Source: Rs1 sp038900335
Lineage (GTDB): Bacteria; Pseudomonadota; Gammaproteobacteria; Pseudomonadales; Balneatricaceae
Assembly: GCA_038900335.1 (NCBI GenBank)
Contig: JBBMRB010000018.1
Coordinates: 17,075-81,074 of the forward strand
DNA length: 64,000 bases
Direction of reading: 5' to 3'
A program made the translations under genes and the position numbers. The notes under the pieces were generated by a model, which ran no database searches, was not told the origin of the DNA, and saw nothing but the letters and a program-made list of their open reading frames with translations. This document shows, one piece after another, positions 8,609 through 17,860 of this stretch (position 1 is the stretch's first letter; every line of letters starts with the position of its first letter).

Positions 8609-9931
8609 ATGAAAAAAGTAGCTTTATATGAGCTCTCAAAGCTCACTGCTGATCAGCGTGCGCTTTTACTAACAAGGCCTGAAGATGATATTGGAATCTT
8701 CATAGAAAAGGTCAAACCACTGATTGAAGATGTACGTAGCACAGGTGATGCAGCACTTGTGAAGTATGCAGCCAAGTTTGATAATGCACATTTCACTACA
8801 GCTGAAATTGGCGCGAGCAAAGCCGATATTGACGCCGCATTTAATCAGCTAGATAACAGCGTCATTGAAGCGCTCGAATACAGTGCTGATAATATTAGAC
8901 GCTATCATCAAGAGCAAATGCCGGGTGAAATGTGGCTAAAAGAAATTAGCCCAGGCGTATTTGCAGGTGAGCGCTATACAGCCATTGATAGCGCAGCGCT
9001 GTATTCACCACGCGGTAAAGGCTCATTTCCCTCGGTAACGTTAATGGCTGCGATACCAGCGGTTGTTGCAGGAGTAAAAGAGCCTATTATTCTTACCCCA
9101 GCCGGTGCTGACGGTAAAATAGATCCAGCAACACTAGTTGCAGCAAGATTAGCAGGTGTTGAACGTATTTATAAAGCCGGTGGTGCGCTAGCCGTTGCCG
9201 CCGCCGCTTTTGGTACCCAAACAATTCCCAAGTGTTTGAAAATAGAAGGCCCTGGTAGCCCTTGGCTCGTGGCCGCGAAGCAGGTTTTAGCTAATAAAAT
9301 CACATCGCGGCTGCCAGCTGGGCCAAGTGATACCATCGTTTTTGCTGATCACACTGTCGATCCAGAGCTTGCTGCGATGGATCTTTTGATCGAATCTGAG
9401 CACGGTACAGACAGCTCTGCTTTTTTAGTAACAACTTCACGCGCAGTGGCACAGGGAGTCATTGCAGCGCTGCCAAGCTTTTGGGCGAAAATGGGTAAGC
9501 GTTGGGTCGAGCATTCATCAACCGTTTTAAGCGGCGAGAATGGCGGGGTGATTTTGGCTGAGAATTTGCAGCAAGCTTATGATTTCATCAATGACTACGC
9601 TCCTGAGCACTGCCAAGTGCTATCGAGCGAGCCTTTCGAGCATCTGAGTCACATTCGCAATGCCTCAGAAATTTTATTGGGTAATTGGGCAGCAGGAACG
9701 TTAGCTAACTATGTGCTAGGTCCAAACTGTATCTTGCCAACGGGAGCACAGGCTAAAGTTCATTCACCTTTAGGTGTACATGATTTTATGAAAAGCGGCA
9801 CGATAGCACATGTTACCCGCGCAGGTTACGAGCAATCAGCGCCACTTGCACATCGTTTTGCAAAGTATGAAGGTTTTGATGGCCACGCCAATGCCGTGTC
9901 GGATATGAGGGTCAAAATACTCACGAAATAG
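8609..9931 (+). CDS. Histidinol-dehydrogenase paralogue with altered zinc site
   Basis: A 440-residue protein aligning with HisD along its whole length: SPRGKGSFPSVTLM, GPGSPWLVAAKQVL, GPSDT, and the catalytic YAPEH (Glu-His pair). HisD oxidises L-histidinol to histidine with NAD; the paralogue HpsN oxidises sulfopropanediol. Two of the four zinc ligands of E. coli HisD differ: Gln259 is Glu262 here and Asp360 is Asn367, while the two histidines remain (His265, His426). The usual TNHVLPT is PNCILPT. It sits beside a transporter and regulator, not his genes, so it is probably a catabolic alcohol dehydrogenase of unknown substrate. Confidence 0.8.
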   Translation: MKKVALYELSKLTADQRALLLTRPEDDIGIFIEKVKPLIEDVRSTGDAALVKYAAKFDNAHFTTAEIGASKADIDAAFNQLDNSVIEALEYSADNIRRYHQEQMPGEMWLKEISPGVFAGERYTAIDSAALYSPRGKGSFPSVTLMAAIPAVVAGVKEPIILTPAGADGKIDPATLVAARLAGVERIYKAGGALAVAAAAFGTQTIPKCLKIEGPGSPWLVAAKQVLANKITSRLPAGPSDTIVFADHTVDPELAAMDLLIESEHGTDSSAFLVTTSRAVAQGVIAALPSFWAKMGKRWVEHSSTVLSGENGGVILAENLQQAYDFINDYAPEHCQVLSSEPFEHLSHIRNASEILLGNWAAGTLANYVLGPNCILPTGAQAKVHSPLGVHDFMKSGTIAHVTRAGYEQSAPLAHRFAKYEGFDGHANAVSDMRVKILTK

Positions 9932-9961
9932 CCCATAAAAATCCGCCCTAAAAATAATTAC

Positions 9962-9980
9962 CCACCTTCGTCGAAGGTGG
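9962..9980 (+). terminator. Hairpin after the HisD-like gene
   Basis: CCACCTTCG, T, CGAAGGTGG: a perfect inverted repeat 30 bp past the stop, practical stem 7 bp with a 5-nt loop. The T-tract is weak (TTGTCGTTGC). Confidence 0.55.
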
Positions 9981-10280
9981 TTGTCGTTGCAGTTAAAAGT
10001 GATAATCATTGATATGGATCAGCTTGGCTATTCATAACGATAGCAGTAAAACGCTACCATTAATTTGGCAATTTGTGATTGTTGAAAACGTGCTGTTTGT
10101 AAACTACAGTATAGGAGATAACTGGCATATGGATTTTATACACAAAATTTTGGATACAGCAGGTTGTTAGCGTGGTGCGAAACTAAACTATAATTGCAAA
10201 GAACGGTTAGGCTGTATGGCTAGATAAGGATTTTAAATTATTAGCTATTCTCGCATGGTTTTAATATATAGGAGCTAGGT
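9981..10280. other. Intergenic region with no recognised gene
   Basis: Three hundred bases without a convincing gene. GATAATCATT at 10001-10010 matches the core of a Fur box, but the rest of the 19-bp consensus is poor. A 13-codon frame at 10131 has a plausible ribosome site but no other support. Confidence 0.5.
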
Positions 10281-11096
10281 ATGAGATTTTTATTGGTTAT
10301 TATGCTTTCAATTGTAAGTTTAAGTGTTGCCGCTAGCGTATCGAATTCGAAGTATAATCGCCTAATTGATAAATATAATTCCCTGGGCACTTCTTGTGCT
10401 GATGATATTTATCGACTTGAAGAAAACTATGGTCAGTTACATGATGAGTCTGTGCTACTGCTCTCGAAAAATAAAGAATTGGTCGATAATTACAATGACC
10501 TTTATATTGGCTATAAAAAAGTGCTCGATAATCATGAGGAAACTAAGAAAAGTTGTAGAGAATATATAAACTCAGGTCTGGATAGCGCTAAGTATTCTGC
10601 CTTATTGAGCAATTATAAAATCATTGAAAGGAAATACTTAGAGCTGTTAAATCAAAATGCTGCTAAAGAAGTAAAGACTCCGCCAAAAGTTGATCATAGT
10701 GATTACTCTCAGACTAAATCTAGGGAAATAAATATATTCGCCTATGCAATGGCAACATTAAAAAAAATAACGTTAGACAATCGAGCGATAAATGTTGCCA
10801 ATACACGCTCGTATATCAGTGAAGAAAATCGCTGCAAATTAAATACCATTATTACCGATGATGAGGGCACACAGTATCATCTCAAGCTCGACTTTATAGC
10901 TGGGATTGGTTGGTTTAAGCTATATGAAGATACAACATATTTTAAAATTGACGGCAGCGCACGAGGTGTTGCGTTTAAGGAAGGTGGTAGTGAGCAAAAA
11001 AGCAAATATCAATCCCTATATATTGAACAGGCGCTAAGGCCAATAATGGTTGATTTGTTTAATACGCTGCACGGCAGATGTTTTGTTAAAAGCTAG
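10281..11096 (+). CDS. Unknown exported coiled-coil protein
   Basis: I do not recognise this 271-residue protein. Residues 1-17 form a short signal peptide (cleavage likely after VAA). Residues 22-125 are charged and helical with Tyr/Leu/Asn-rich heptad-like spacing, suggesting a coiled coil, with single cysteines at about 39 and 95. Residues 145-271 look like a separate alpha/beta domain with IITDDEGTQYHLKLDF. A ribosome site (TAGGAGCTAGGT) supports the start. It is convergent with the HD-domain gene and has no partner in operon. Confidence 0.75.
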   Translation: MRFLLVIMLSIVSLSVAASVSNSKYNRLIDKYNSLGTSCADDIYRLEENYGQLHDESVLLLSKNKELVDNYNDLYIGYKKVLDNHEETKKSCREYINSGLDSAKYSALLSNYKIIERKYLELLNQNAAKEVKTPPKVDHSDYSQTKSREINIFAYAMATLKKITLDNRAINVANTRSYISEENRCKLNTIITDDEGTQYHLKLDFIAGIGWFKLYEDTTYFKIDGSARGVAFKEGGSEQKSKYQSLYIEQALRPIMVDLFNTLHGRCFVKS

Positions 11097-11131
11097 CATG
11101 TTTATGCGATACATTTGGCAATAGATTCTCT

Positions 11132-11692
11132 TTAGCTATCAGTTAGCAACAGTTGATACTGTTCAATTTTGAGCGCTAAACGTTTAGCTAACTGTTTGTT
11201 TGCAGGCCCTAGCTGTTGCAAAATATCAATCGCTTCATCACGGTATTTTATTTTTTTAGGTAGATCCCAGTGTGGCGGTGGCGGCTGTAAGTTGGTAATG
11301 CGATCCGCCAGTTTAACCATCCAAACTTCTTTAGGTTGTAATAAAATACGCACCAGGCTATCTTGCATTTGTGCTGTTTTTGTCGACAGTGTTTTGTCTT
11401 TAGAAAGGGCTCTTACGCCATCAGCTACTTGAGTGCCAAAGGCTTTTTCTATATCTGTGTAACTAACATTAGTATCTTCAATAGTGTCGTGCAATAGCGC
11501 ACATTGCACCAGTAGATCAGGGTTTTGGATGCTTAAATCAGTATCTAAAGTAATTGCAGCCAACCCCTCCATCGCCACTAAACCTATGTGATTTATATAA
11601 GGGATATCTGAAGCAGGCACTTTTTGATCTTGATGTGCAGCACTGGCGAAATTCCAAGCTTTTAAATAAATATCTTGGTTCCAACAATTCAT
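11132..11692 (-). CDS. HD-domain protein resembling small alarmone hydrolases
   Basis: A 186-residue single HD domain similar to the hydrolase half of SpoT and to MESH1-type (p)ppGpp hydrolases. Metal-site motifs are present: PYINH (His35), HDTIED (His68-Asp69, Glu72-Asp73) and KLADRITNL (Asp in the last helix). The basic residue usually found in the QTR stretch ahead of PYI is not conserved (QKV at 23-25), so guanine-nucleotide specificity is uncertain. No synthetase domain is present. The first 24 codons and the upstream DNA recur as a fragment near 33.6 kb. Confidence 0.8.
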   Translation of the reverse strand: MNCWNQDIYLKAWNFASAAHQDQKVPASDIPYINHIGLVAMEGLAAITLDTDLSIQNPDLLVQCALLHDTIEDTNVSYTDIEKAFGTQVADGVRALSKDKTLSTKTAQMQDSLVRILLQPKEVWMVKLADRITNLQPPPPHWDLPKKIKYRDEAIDILQQLGPANKQLAKRLALKIEQYQLLLTDS

Positions 11693-12312
11693 AATATTCT
11701 CCGTTAGCTAACCAATAATCGCATAATAAAAGTCTCTATTGATTTACTATTGTTTAATTATCGCTTTTAGAAAAAATAGATACGTTGATGAATAGCTAAT
11801 TTCTTCTTAACGTAGATTTCATTGCGCGCTTCAAGTTTGAATTGTGTCACCGCAACTTACTGTTAATATCATTATTTGTATCACCGCTAGGTAGCAGTCA
11901 CTGTGTCATGGCACAATGAATTTTTGCTAACTTAGTATGCTATTAACTTTAATCTACAGATATGAATAACTGTATTGTCGGTAGAAGTATGGCTAATTGA
12001 TACCATTGCAAATTATATGCAGCGCATAAAACTAACATATTTTAAGTTTTAGTATTAACAAAATAAGAAATTAGGCTTTTATATTAGGTGGTTTTCAATT
12101 TTATTAACTACAAGAAAGTATTCACTCATTGATTGACTGTTTTTTCATTACAAAAAGTGATCAATAAACATGAATTTATATCTCTATTTTTCCTATCTTT
12201 TTTAAGGTTAACTAAGGTCTTCCTAAATTCAGGATTTTGGTTGCATTGCGTGTTGAATGAAATCAGCAGATCCCTTAGGTACCCATAAAAATAAGGCGAT
12301 GAGGTAATAATT
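11693..12312. other. 620-bp gene-free region ahead of the TRAP operon
   Basis: AT-rich interval between the divergent HD gene and the TRAP operon. It must hold promoters for both, but I found no clear -35/-10 pair, operator palindrome or RNA gene. The first 75 bp are duplicated in degenerate form at 33705-33780. Confidence 0.6.
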
Positions 12313-13305
12313 ATGCACACAGTAATAAAAATAATTTCTAAAGTTACAATGATGACAGCAATAATAGGTACTAGTTTAAATGTACAAGCTGCCACTAACT
12401 GGGATTTACCTCTGGCATGGCCGGCGGACAATTACATTGTTAAATCAGTCGATAAGTTTTCCCAGGCCGTCAAAGAAGCAACGAATGGGGAGTTGGTGAT
12501 TACTTTACATCCAGGTGGATCACTAGGATTTAAAGGACCTGAGATGTTTTCTGCTGTTCGCGATGGTTTGGTACCAATTGGTGATATGTTACTTAATCAG
12601 CAGTCTGGAGAAAACCCATTATTAGGGCTTGAATCACTACCGTATCTAATAGGTAGTATGCAAGAGCTACAAAAATTTGGTCAGTCTTACCGCCCTTTAC
12701 TTAATGAAATCTACACAAAGGGTAATCAGAAAATACTATTCACTATTCCATGGCCGCAACAACAAATATTTACTCGCAAGGAAATCGTAACTATTGAGGA
12801 TATGGCGGGAGTAAAAATCCGCACTTACAATAAGTCATCGACTGAAATTTTAGAAGCGACAGGAATGACTGCTGTACAGCTTCCTTGGGGAGAGGTCGTT
12901 CCATCTTTAGCAGCCGGTGCTATTGATGCTGTAGCTACTTCATCACCTTCTGCTGTCGATGGCTCATTTTGGGAGTTTTTGCAATATGCATATCCAACTA
13001 GACAAACATGGAATACTAATATAGTGAGTGTGAACCTTGATGCTTGGAATTCATTATCAGCACAAGATCAGCAGGCAGTAGAAGTGCTTGCCAGTGAACT
13101 TGAACCTCAGTTCTGGCAAATGGCAGTTACTGTGGATGCACAGCAAATGAAAACACTAGCTGATAACGGCATGACTAATGGCCAAATTAGTGATGAGTTA
13201 CGTGCAGAGCTAGCGAAACGTGCTGAGCCGTTACGTGAAGCCGCTTTGAAAAAATTAGGCGAGCAGGCATTGCGTGTTGTTGAAGATTTTAACGAAAAAC
13301 GCTAA
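12313..13305 (+). CDS. dctP: TRAP transporter substrate-binding protein (DctP family)
   Basis: A 330-residue periplasmic binding protein. Signal peptide residues 1-26 (cleavage after VQA). The mature protein has the DctP fold: the KFSQAVKEATNGELVITLHPGG-type opening, the basic residue in KIRTYN that contacts the ligand carboxylate, and the GAIDAV helix near residue 206. DctP proteins deliver acids to the DctQM permease using the sodium gradient. Because pxpBCA follow, the ligand is inferred to be 5-oxoproline (pyroglutamate). A hairpin separates it from dctQ. Confidence 0.92.
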   Translation: MHTVIKIISKVTMMTAIIGTSLNVQAATNWDLPLAWPADNYIVKSVDKFSQAVKEATNGELVITLHPGGSLGFKGPEMFSAVRDGLVPIGDMLLNQQSGENPLLGLESLPYLIGSMQELQKFGQSYRPLLNEIYTKGNQKILFTIPWPQQQIFTRKEIVTIEDMAGVKIRTYNKSSTEILEATGMTAVQLPWGEVVPSLAAGAIDAVATSSPSAVDGSFWEFLQYAYPTRQTWNTNIVSVNLDAWNSLSAQDQQAVEVLASELEPQFWQMAVTVDAQQMKTLADNGMTNGQISDELRAELAKRAEPLREAALKKLGEQALRVVEDFNEKR

Positions 13306-13326
13306 TCCTTGATCTTGATTTGATCG

Positions 13327-13362
13327 AACGATTGTGTAGCGCTTTGCTATAGGGTCGTTTTT
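13327..13362 (+). terminator. Partial terminator or stabilising hairpin between dctP and dctQ
   Basis: AACGATTGTGTAGC (13327-13340), loop GCTTT, GCTATAGGGTCGTT (13346-13359) pair over 13 of 14 positions with some G-T pairs, followed by T. It would let the binding protein be made in excess over the permease. Part of it (TGTGTAGCGCTTTG) recurs exactly at 17890-17903. Confidence 0.6.
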
Positions 13363-13388
13363 AATAACTTATTTTAGTCGAGGTTGGT

Positions 13389-13901
13389 ATGTGGCACTAC
13401 ATTACCGTTTTTGTCGATAGATTTTCCCTGTTATTAGCGTACTTAGCCGGAGCATCTATTTTGTGTATCGCGCTTATGCAGCTGCTCGAAATCATGCTTC
13501 GCAATGTGTTTAATATCAGTTTACCTTTTGTATGGGAGTACGCATCATATCTACATATGGGAGCTGTTTTTCTCGCAGCGGGTTATACGCTCAGAGTAGG
13601 CGGGCATATAAGGGTTACTTTATTGCAAAAAATACACCCACGCGCATTTGAGTGTATGGCAACGACTGTCGCCTTGTGTATCAGTGCTTTTTTGTCAGTA
13701 GCTCTGGTTAAGTTTGCCTACAATTATGGACTAAGTGGCCGCACTTCAGGAACTGTCAACGATGTACCGCTTGTCTATCCCGCAGCTTTCGTTGCATTTG
13801 GCGCACTAATGTTAACCTTACAACTGTTTTTACGATTGGTTGCAAGCATTATTGGCCAGCCAGTTGAGCTTACTGACTCTACTATAAACGCGACTCAATA
13901 A
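13389..13901 (+). CDS. dctQ: TRAP transporter small permease (DctQ family)
   Basis: A 170-residue membrane protein with four hydrophobic helices (about 15-37, 50-70, 90-112, 130-155). It has the DctQ signature region around MLRNVFNISLPFVWEY and AGYTLRVGGHIRV. It forms the TRAP membrane complex with DctM. Start ATG at 13389 with AGGTTGGT upstream. It lies 36 bp ahead of dctM. Confidence 0.92.
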   Translation: MWHYITVFVDRFSLLLAYLAGASILCIALMQLLEIMLRNVFNISLPFVWEYASYLHMGAVFLAAGYTLRVGGHIRVTLLQKIHPRAFECMATTVALCISAFLSVALVKFAYNYGLSGRTSGTVNDVPLVYPAAFVAFGALMLTLQLFLRLVASIIGQPVELTDSTINATQ

Positions 13902-13937
13902 ACCATAAAACTCCTTAAAACAGTCAGGACTTGATAG

Positions 13938-15254
13938 ATGCCAATACCTATAATAACCACAATTTTATTAGTCTTTAGTTTACTTGCATCAGGTGCTTGG
14001 GTAGCACTGTCTTTAATGGGTGTTGGTATTAGTAGCCTTTCACTCTTTCGCTCTATCCCTGTCGATAAAATACTTGCCCAAACAACTTGGAACGGTCTAG
14101 CATCACCAGAGCTGGTCGCATTACCGCTATTTATTTTAATGGCAGAGCTATTGATGCGCTCACGTTTTATCGACGGATTGTTTTCAGCGCTGGAGCCTTG
14201 GGTTAGAAAACTTCCTGGTGGCTTGATGCATATTAATATTTTAGGCTGTACCTTTTTTGCTCTGATATCAGGATCTTCTGCAGCGACGACCAGTGCTGTA
14301 GGTAAAATTACGGTGAAAGAGTTAGAGCAAAGAGGCTACGATCGCTCTATGGCGATGGGCTCATTAGCTGGTGCTGGTACGCTGGGCTTTTTGATACCAC
14401 CAAGTATTATCATGATAATTTATGGCGTATTGTCACAAACCTCTGTGCTTAAATTATTTGCAGCGGGATTAATACCTGGAATTTTGCTCGCGCTGTTACT
14501 TATGTCTTACATTGCAGTGCATGCAATGATCAAACAAAGAAAGCAGTCTGATAAACTCGACCAACAAGAAACTAAAGCTACAACAAGTGTTTCAATTTGG
14601 TATGAGAGATTTTCGCAATTACCGGCGTTGATTCCATTCTTTGTGTTGATGGGAGTATTACTTACTTCACTTTACGGTGGTTTTGCCAGCCCGTCAGAAG
14701 CTGCTTCTATTGGTGTTGGCGTAACATTAATTATTATGGCAATTGAGCGCAGTTTAACTTGGAGTGGCTTAAAGGCTGCGTGTATTGGTACCGCTAAAAC
14801 AGCCAGTATGCTTGGGCTGATCATTGCAGCAGCGGCATTTTTATCTACAGCTATGGGATTCTTGGGGTTGCCGCAAGCCATTTCATCTGCAGTCAATGCT
14901 TTGGATTTAAGCCCGATGCAATTAATTGCTTTATTGGTCGTCAGTTACATCATACTGGGTTGTTTCTTAGAGGGAATGTCTCTCATTGTAATGACACTAC
15001 CTATCGTGCTTCCTATTATTATTAGTGCAGGCTATGACAAAATTTGGTTCGGGGTGTTCCTTATTATAGTCGTGGAAATGGCTCAAATTTCACCTCCAGT
15101 TGGTATGAATTTATATGTGATACAGGGATTGACAGGTGAGAGCCTTGGTAAAATAGCCCGCTCGGTCGCACCTTTCTTTGTATTGATGGTGTTATTTGTC
15201 TTTATCTTGGCAATGTTTCCACAGTTAGCAACCTTTCTTCCCTCTTTAATGTAA
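13938..15254 (+). CDS. dctM: TRAP transporter large permease (DctM family)
   Basis: A 438-residue integral membrane protein with about 12 helices. DctM hallmarks are visible: PLFILMAELL, SGSSAATTSAVGK, the GAGTLGFLIPPSI motif, and ISPPVGMNLYV near the C terminus. It is the sodium-coupled channel subunit of the importer. The pxp genes start 128 bp downstream on the same strand. Confidence 0.94.
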   Translation: MPIPIITTILLVFSLLASGAWVALSLMGVGISSLSLFRSIPVDKILAQTTWNGLASPELVALPLFILMAELLMRSRFIDGLFSALEPWVRKLPGGLMHINILGCTFFALISGSSAATTSAVGKITVKELEQRGYDRSMAMGSLAGAGTLGFLIPPSIIMIIYGVLSQTSVLKLFAAGLIPGILLALLLMSYIAVHAMIKQRKQSDKLDQQETKATTSVSIWYERFSQLPALIPFFVLMGVLLTSLYGGFASPSEAASIGVGVTLIIMAIERSLTWSGLKAACIGTAKTASMLGLIIAAAAFLSTAMGFLGLPQAISSAVNALDLSPMQLIALLVVSYIILGCFLEGMSLIVMTLPIVLPIIISAGYDKIWFGVFLIIVVEMAQISPPVGMNLYVIQGLTGESLGKIARSVAPFFVLMVLFVFILAMFPQLATFLPSLM

Positions 15255-15382
15255 ACGAGAGTATAGGTTCATCCGATTAAGCCGCTGCTGACAAGCGATA
15301 TACAAAATTATTGTCGGTCATATTTTACTAAATAATAGCCAGCGGCTTAAGTCTTTGTATTAACTTGAGTAAATGTAAATTT

Positions 15383-16075
15383 ATGAATCAGATAAATGAG
15401 CCAAAAACATCACTTCAGTTTAGTTTTATGGGTGAGGGGGCTCTATTGTGCGAAGTTGTTAACGCTAATGCTAAGCTTGAACTGGTTGTTCAGCAAAGAA
15501 TTTGGCAATTAGCGCACAGTGTTAAGGAGCAGCTTGGTGTATTAGAAGTCGTGCCAGGGATGAATAATTTATTGGTCGTTTTTGATCCAATACGTGATTT
15601 AGTAACCAACCTCAAAGCGCAAATACAGCATCTTTGGATGGTGCAGTTGGCGACATCTACTGATAACTGTTCTGCTAAGTTACATCATATACCTGTTGTT
15701 TATGGTGGTGATATGGGAGTTGATATAGTCGATTTAGCAGCTTACGCAGGCTTGAGCGTTGAAGAGGTAATAGAGCGCCATAGCCAGGCTGAATATACTG
15801 TATACGCATTGGGTAGTCAGCCAGGTTTGCCGTATTTGGGCGGCTTAGATCCGCAGCTTAACAAACCTAGACGCGCCAGTGCACGTACACAAGTAAAGGC
15901 AGGAGCAGTTATTATTGGTGGCTCTCAAGCCAGTGTTTTGTCTCGCACTTCTGCTTGTGGCTGGCACATCATCGGTTACACTGCAATTGAATGTTTTAAT
16001 CCGGCCAGCGAGCCAGCGGCTCTTTTTTCCCCAGGTGATACTGTTAAGTTTATTGTGGAAGAGGTGCGCTTGTGA
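15383..16075 (+). CDS. pxpB: 5-oxoprolinase subunit B (KipI-like)
   Basis: A 230-residue cytosolic subunit of the ATP-dependent 5-oxoprolinase PxpABC, which opens 5-oxo-L-proline to L-glutamate. The family (formerly KipI, allophanate-hydrolase-subunit-1-like) is shown by the VVPGMNNLLVVFDP region, PVVYGGD, and the GSQPGLPYLGGLD loop. The start is taken as ATG 15383; an in-frame TTG at 15365 is possible and neither has a strong ribosome site. The stop overlaps the next start by 4 bp. Confidence 0.92.
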   Translation: MNQINEPKTSLQFSFMGEGALLCEVVNANAKLELVVQQRIWQLAHSVKEQLGVLEVVPGMNNLLVVFDPIRDLVTNLKAQIQHLWMVQLATSTDNCSAKLHHIPVVYGGDMGVDIVDLAAYAGLSVEEVIERHSQAEYTVYALGSQPGLPYLGGLDPQLNKPRRASARTQVKAGAVIIGGSQASVLSRTSACGWHIIGYTAIECFNPASEPAALFSPGDTVKFIVEEVRL

Positions 16076-17052
16076 TTGAGGTGATCATGGCTGGAATGTT
16101 AACGAGTGTACAAGATCATGGCCGCAAAGGTTATCGCCAGATAGGCGTTGGTCTAAGTGGTGCTATGGATGACTTTGCATTGAGTGTTGCGAATTTATTA
16201 CTTGGCAATCCAAACGAGGCAGCTGCTCTTGAAATCACGCTTGGCGGTTGTGCGTTAAAGTTTAAAAGTGATACGACAATTGCACTAACCGGAACTGATA
16301 TGAAAGCAACATTGGATGGCCACCCCATACCTTCTTGGTGGGCTGTTAGTGTAAAAGCGGATCAAATTTTGAAGATGGCCATAGCACCCAAGGGGCTGCG
16401 TAGTTACCTCGCGATAGCTGGCGGTATTGATGTACCATTAATAATGTGCTCACGCTCGACGGATCTAAAAGCTGGCTTTGGTGGTTTTAATGGTCGAGCT
16501 TTAAAAGCTGGAGATTATGTCAAAGTATTTACCTCTCATCAGCAGTACTACTTAAAGCAAGGTTTTGGTATATCAAGGCGACTGCAAAACGAGTCTAAGG
16601 ATAGCAATGTCGTGGTTCGTATATTGGCTGCTGCGCAATGGAATGATTTTAGTAAAGAAGCACAGTGCCTTTTTTTGAATTCACCATGGCTCGTTACACC
16701 ACAAAGTAATCGGCTTGGTTATTGCCTTAGCGGACCTGTCATCGTAGCTCAAAAGCAACAAGAACTATTATCTCATGGGATTTTACCTGGTTGTGTGCAA
16801 ATGCCACCATCAGGACAGCCGGTAATCCAGCTTAATGACGCGAATACTTGTGGAGGTTACCCTAAGCTAGGTGTCGTGATAGAGGCTGATTTGCGAAAAT
16901 TAGCCCAAGTTCGACCAGGTGAGTCGATTAGCTTTCAGTTGTGTACGCAACAGCAGGCAGTGCAAGCTCGAACGCAATTACAAGAGCAGCTAACTAGCCT
17001 AAAATTGCAAGCTGAATCAATGCGCAAACGACTTAGCGATCCATTATTTTAA
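16072..17052 (+). CDS. pxpC: 5-oxoprolinase subunit C (KipA-like)
   Basis: A 326-residue subunit (formerly KipA, allophanate-hydrolase-subunit-2-like). Family motifs: SVQDHGRKGYRQIGVGLSGA, LTGTDM, RSYLAIAGGID and the conserved SNRLGYCLSGP. It starts at GTG 16072 within the end of pxpB (GTGA overlap), so translation is coupled and the two proteins form a complex. Confidence 0.93.
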   Translation: MIEVIMAGMLTSVQDHGRKGYRQIGVGLSGAMDDFALSVANLLLGNPNEAAALEITLGGCALKFKSDTTIALTGTDMKATLDGHPIPSWWAVSVKADQILKMAIAPKGLRSYLAIAGGIDVPLIMCSRSTDLKAGFGGFNGRALKAGDYVKVFTSHQQYYLKQGFGISRRLQNESKDSNVVVRILAAAQWNDFSKEAQCLFLNSPWLVTPQSNRLGYCLSGPVIVAQKQQELLSHGILPGCVQMPPSGQPVIQLNDANTCGGYPKLGVVIEADLRKLAQVRPGESISFQLCTQQQAVQARTQLQEQLTSLKLQAESMRKRLSDPLF

Positions 17053-17095
17053 ACTCATATAATTTTATATAGCCTCTAGTGACAGGAACAGATAT

Positions 17096-17860
17096 ATGCA
17101 AACGATAGACCTTAATTCAGATTTAGGTGAAGGTTTTGGTGCCTACACTATTGCAGACGATGATGCGTTATTAAAGATAGTTTCTTCGGCGAATATCGCC
17201 TGTGGTTATCATGCCGGAGATCCTATGGTGATGGATAAAACGGTGCGTCGAGCACTTGAATGTAATGTGGCTGTGGGTGCGCACATTGGCTATCCTGATA
17301 AACAGGGGTTTGGTCGTCGTGGGATGATGTTTTCTCTTCGCGAATTAGAATTAATGACAATTTATCAATTAGGTGCATTACAAGCGATTACTGAGGCTGC
17401 TGGTGGCACCTTGCAACATGCTAACTTTCATGGTGCTCTTGGTAATTTATCATTTATTGACACAGATGTTGCCCGTACTCTGGTAAAGGCGATTAAGGTT
17501 TTTGACCCTAATTTGAAATATATTGGTTTGCCCCATACTGCTGCTGCTCAAGAGGCTGAACGTATTGGCTTGCAAGTTGTGTATTCTTTTTTGGCTGATA
17601 GAGCCTATACAGCGGACGGATTACTGGTTCCTCGCTCTCAGCCAGGTTCAGTAATTAAAGATGCGGCGCAAATAACTGAGCGTGTTAAGTGCGTGGTATC
17701 ACAAGGGATAGTGACAACCATTGATGGCAATGAATTAAAAATGCCGGTTAACTCAATTTTGATTCACAGTGATACTACAGGTGCATTGGCTTTAGCTGAC
17801 ACCATTCGTAATGCTGTGCTTTGTTGTGACAGTGTTATTAAGCCTTATGGCCAATTATAG
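17096..17860 (+). CDS. pxpA: 5-oxoprolinase subunit A (LamB/YcsF family)
   Basis: A 254-residue (family usual about 250) TIM-barrel-like subunit. Conserved features are DLNSDLGEGFGAY at the start, ANIACGYHAGDP, VGAHIGYPD and GRR. With PxpBC it completes 5-oxoproline hydrolysis. All three subunits plus the TRAP importer lie on one strand, which argues for a uptake-and-use operon. Confidence 0.94.
   Translation: MQTIDLNSDLGEGFGAYTIADDDALLKIVSSANIACGYHAGDPMVMDKTVRRALECNVAVGAHIGYPDKQGFGRRGMMFSLRELELMTIYQLGALQAITEAAGGTLQHANFHGALGNLSFIDTDVARTLVKAIKVFDPNLKYIGLPHTAAAQEAERIGLQVVYSFLADRAYTADGLLVPRSQPGSVIKDAAQITERVKCVVSQGIVTTIDGNELKMPVNSILIHSDTTGALALADTIRNAVLCCDSVIKPYGQL

Noticed and set aside
8609..9931. 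Reading the HisD-like gene as the biosynthetic hisD
   Set aside because: Two zinc ligands and the TNHVLPT motif differ, and neighbours are a transporter and a regulator, not his genes.
10131..10172. 13-codon frame with a possible ribosome site (ATAGGAGATAAC)
   Set aside because: Too short and without hydrophobic or other supporting character; not separable from chance.
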